This document shows positions 62,356-64,000 of a stretch of DNA of 64,000 nucleotides, in pieces. Source of the stretch: JBFWVJ01 sp050246795 (GTDB taxonomy: Bacteria; Patescibacteriota; Gracilibacteria; JAUYGZ01). Numbering within the stretch: the first letter of the stretch is position 1; every line of letters starts with the position of its first letter. The stretch is taken from assembly GCA_050246795.1 (NCBI GenBank), contig JBFWVJ010000006.1, forward strand, positions 1 to 64,000, given 5' to 3'. The translations under genes were made by a program, and so were the position numbers. The notes under the pieces were generated by a model. That model made no database searches. It had not been told where the DNA came from and saw only the letters and a program-made list of their open reading frames with translations.

Positions 62356-64000
62356 TCACCTCCAACACACGCCCCGATAGGGACAAAAGTCACACTTCTT
62401 GTCGTCATATTCCGGCAATTGATCAAACTGTAAATCTTGGATCTTCTTCCAGATTTCTTGGATGAGCTTTTCATACTGCTTCACCATGTCCTGAGTCAGC
62501 GGGATCGACTTGTTCACAAAAGTGCCTTCTTCCAATCCGTACTTTTTCACCGTTGTTTTCACCGGGTCGATGAACACCAGCTGCCCGCTCGTGACCTTCC
62601 GCCGATTGTACCCGCTCTCGTAGAGCATCTTGTACGCGATCAGCTGGCGCAAGTAGTCATCGCAGTCTTCTGAAAAAATATCATCGCAGTTCTCCAGGGA
62701 TTTGATGTGTTTGTCCGGTTCACCGGTTTTATAGTCGACGACTTGCACTTCTCCAGAGGATCCAAACAATTCGACTTTATCGAACTGCCCGGAGAAGATC
62801 AGTCCATCGGGCATCTTCTTCGTCAGCTTGCGTTCGAGTTCAAGAGGCTTGATCGGTCCTTGCTGCAGTGTCTGTTCGTACCACTTTTTCGCATCTTCCA
62901 ACTTATGAAGGCAGCTCTGCTTCGCCGAAGGGTCCGGACCTTCCCATTCGAGCTGCTGAAGGAATTGCTCTTCAAAATATTCAATCGGAGGGAAGGTTCC
63001 TTCTTTCAAAAACCGGCGATAGCTCTTCTCCAAAGCCTTGTGGATACACTGACCATACACAAGAGCAGCGATTTTTTTTTGAGGTGTTCGGATTAAATTG
63101 TGATACAAAAATTTTCGCGGGCAGGTCAGATAGTTATTCAAGGAAGAAGGACTGAGGGCGATTTCCTCGACGAGCCCTGCGAGCGTATTGCCACTCTGTT
63201 TGACGGGGTCTGATTGGGGAGTTTTTTTCAAAAGCTGGATCAAGGTCTGTTCTTCGCTCATTCGCGTGAGTTGATCTGGAGCGAGACCCACGTTGCTGAG
63301 AAATTGAGAAACGACTTGTTTATCTTGAGGCGCCGCGGTGAAGAACAGACGGTCCTTCGCTCTGGTCGTCGCCACGTAGAACAATCGATTCTCATCAAAC
63401 TGATGGAGTTTCTTCTCCGTTTCTTTGTCTTGAACGCTCTCTTGCCCGATCATCAGTTCGTGCGGAAGGGGAATGAGGCTTGCCTTCGGGCGCTTAGGCC
63501 ATGCTTTCTCTTGCACGCAAAAAGGGACAAAAACGTGCTTAAACTCCAGGCCTTTCGAACCGTGTGCGGTAAGAATTTTTATGCCATCTTGATTGCTCGA
63601 CACCATTTCTCCCGCGAGGGGAATGTCATGTCGTTCCAGTTGATCAAGATCATTCACATAGGTGTCCAAAGAAATGCCAGGTCGGGACTGGTTGGCTTTT
63701 TTTAAATTCTCCACAAAACTACTCACTGATCTGAGTTCGCGAAGCTTGAGGATCTGATCGTTTTTATAGGTGTTCAAAATAAAATCCACGATGTCCGAGT
63801 CTTGGACGAAGTCCATCACCAGGCTCAATACCGGGTAATGGGCCGACCGTTGAAGAAATCTCCCCAATGCCCAGGCAGCCGTATGAAGGAGGTTCGGATG
63901 CTTCAAAGAGATCTCTTGGTTGATCGTCAGTTGTTGGCTTTCCTCTTCCGTTGGGCCATTTTCTTCCAAAGCCGCTGTTCGATGAGGGGCGGGAAAGCGA
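62356..64000 (-). CDS. UvrD/Rep-type helicase with C-terminal PD-(D/E)XK nuclease, partial
   Basis: The frame stays open to the window edge, so the N-terminal ATPase half is missing. Visible are helicase motif V (ILTAHGSKGLEFKHVFVPF), motif VI (NRLFYVATTRAKDRLFFT), then a RecB/AddB-type nuclease: LSPSSLNNYLTCPRKFLY, YGQCIHKALEK, FSGQFDKVE, VQVVDYKTGEP and the QLIAYKMLYE helix. Four cysteines (the one in TCPRKF plus CDFCPYRGVC at the end) fit the Fe-S staple of AddB-like nucleases. Likely DNA end processing in recombination repair. At least 548 residues are seen. Confidence 0.92.
   Translation of the reverse strand, partial: RFPAPHRTAALEENGPTEEESQQLTINQEISLKHPNLLHTAAWALGRFLQRSAHYPVLSLVMDFVQDSDIVDFILNTYKNDQILKLRELRSVSSFVENLKKANQSRPGISLDTYVNDLDQLERHDIPLAGEMVSSNQDGIKILTAHGSKGLEFKHVFVPFCVQEKAWPKRPKASLIPLPHELMIGQESVQDKETEKKLHQFDENRLFYVATTRAKDRLFFTAAPQDKQVVSQFLSNVGLAPDQLTRMSEEQTLIQLLKKTPQSDPVKQSGNTLAGLVEEIALSPSSLNNYLTCPRKFLYHNLIRTPQKKIAALVYGQCIHKALEKSYRRFLKEGTFPPIEYFEEQFLQQLEWEGPDPSAKQSCLHKLEDAKKWYEQTLQQGPIKPLELERKLTKKMPDGLIFSGQFDKVELFGSSGEVQVVDYKTGEPDKHIKSLENCDDIFSEDCDDYLRQLIAYKMLYESGYNRRKVTSGQLVFIDPVKTTVKKYGLEEGTFVNKSIPLTQDMVKQYEKLIQEIWKKIQDLQFDQLPEYDDKKCDFCPYRGVCWR

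Overview
The window reads as chromosome of a bacterium from the Candidate Phyla Radiation (Patescibacteria), most like Peregrinibacteria. This is inferred from its many large lineage-specific hypothetical proteins, short leaders with few Shine-Dalgarno sites, and gene repertoire; no rRNA is present to prove it. TGA is a normal stop (several ATGA start/stop overlaps), so the Gracilibacteria code, where TGA is glycine, does not apply. Six tRNAs, all with CCA encoded, are present: Gln(TTG), Gly(TCC), Leu(TAG), Leu(CAA), initiator Met(CAT) and Leu(CAG).

Layout. 1-9.8 kb: a cluster of unrecognised genes ending in a 1858-residue membrane protein; the first and last genes have look-alike promoters. 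9.8-19.7 kb: clpB behind a CIRCE operator, a slipin, a DUF559 nuclease gene framed by inverted repeats, a membrane protein with PilC/GspF-like N-terminal repeats, upp, and an ECF sigma / membrane protein / secreted protein operon. 19.7-26.2 kb: tRNA-Gln, an SLH+CAP surface protein, a DUF47-Pit phosphate pair, an SDR enzyme and an unknown gene with a long structured leader. 26.2-34.4 kb: glutamate dehydrogenase, then an Rrf2 regulator with sufC-B-D-S-U and a DUF1858 / A-type-like fusion, that is, a SUF Fe-S assembly operon. 34.4-38.3 kb: a DsbA-like oxidoreductase with a cysteine-rich membrane partner, Sua5 and MscS. 38.3-45.4 kb (minus): a full tryptophan operon trpR-E-G-(DCF)-B-A, with trpD, trpC and trpF fused and TrpR at the head under a probable TrpR operator. 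45.5-50.4 kb: capA-like, carA, rlmH, a membrane HEPN-like protein and leucine tRNAs. 50.4-55 kb: phosphoketolase, acetate kinase and an EamA transporter, consistent with fermentative acetyl-phosphate to ATP metabolism. 55-64 kb: an EEP-family protein, an AlkD-like protein, a CofE-like ligase, MurC, an ABC exporter, a GNAT protein and the C-terminal part of a UvrD-type helicase-nuclease.

The most striking non-coding features are small repeats. (i) A palindromic family flanks the DUF559 gene, and a related palindrome appears to be inserted in frame in trpB. (ii) An approximately 100-130 bp element with terminal inverted repeats occurs three times, twice inside operons. (iii) Short-period tandem repeats (7, 9 or 10 bp) sit directly in front of start codons of sufB, the DUF1858 gene, carA, ackA and murC. 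Several operators and promoters (CIRCE, Rrf2, TrpR) can be read directly.
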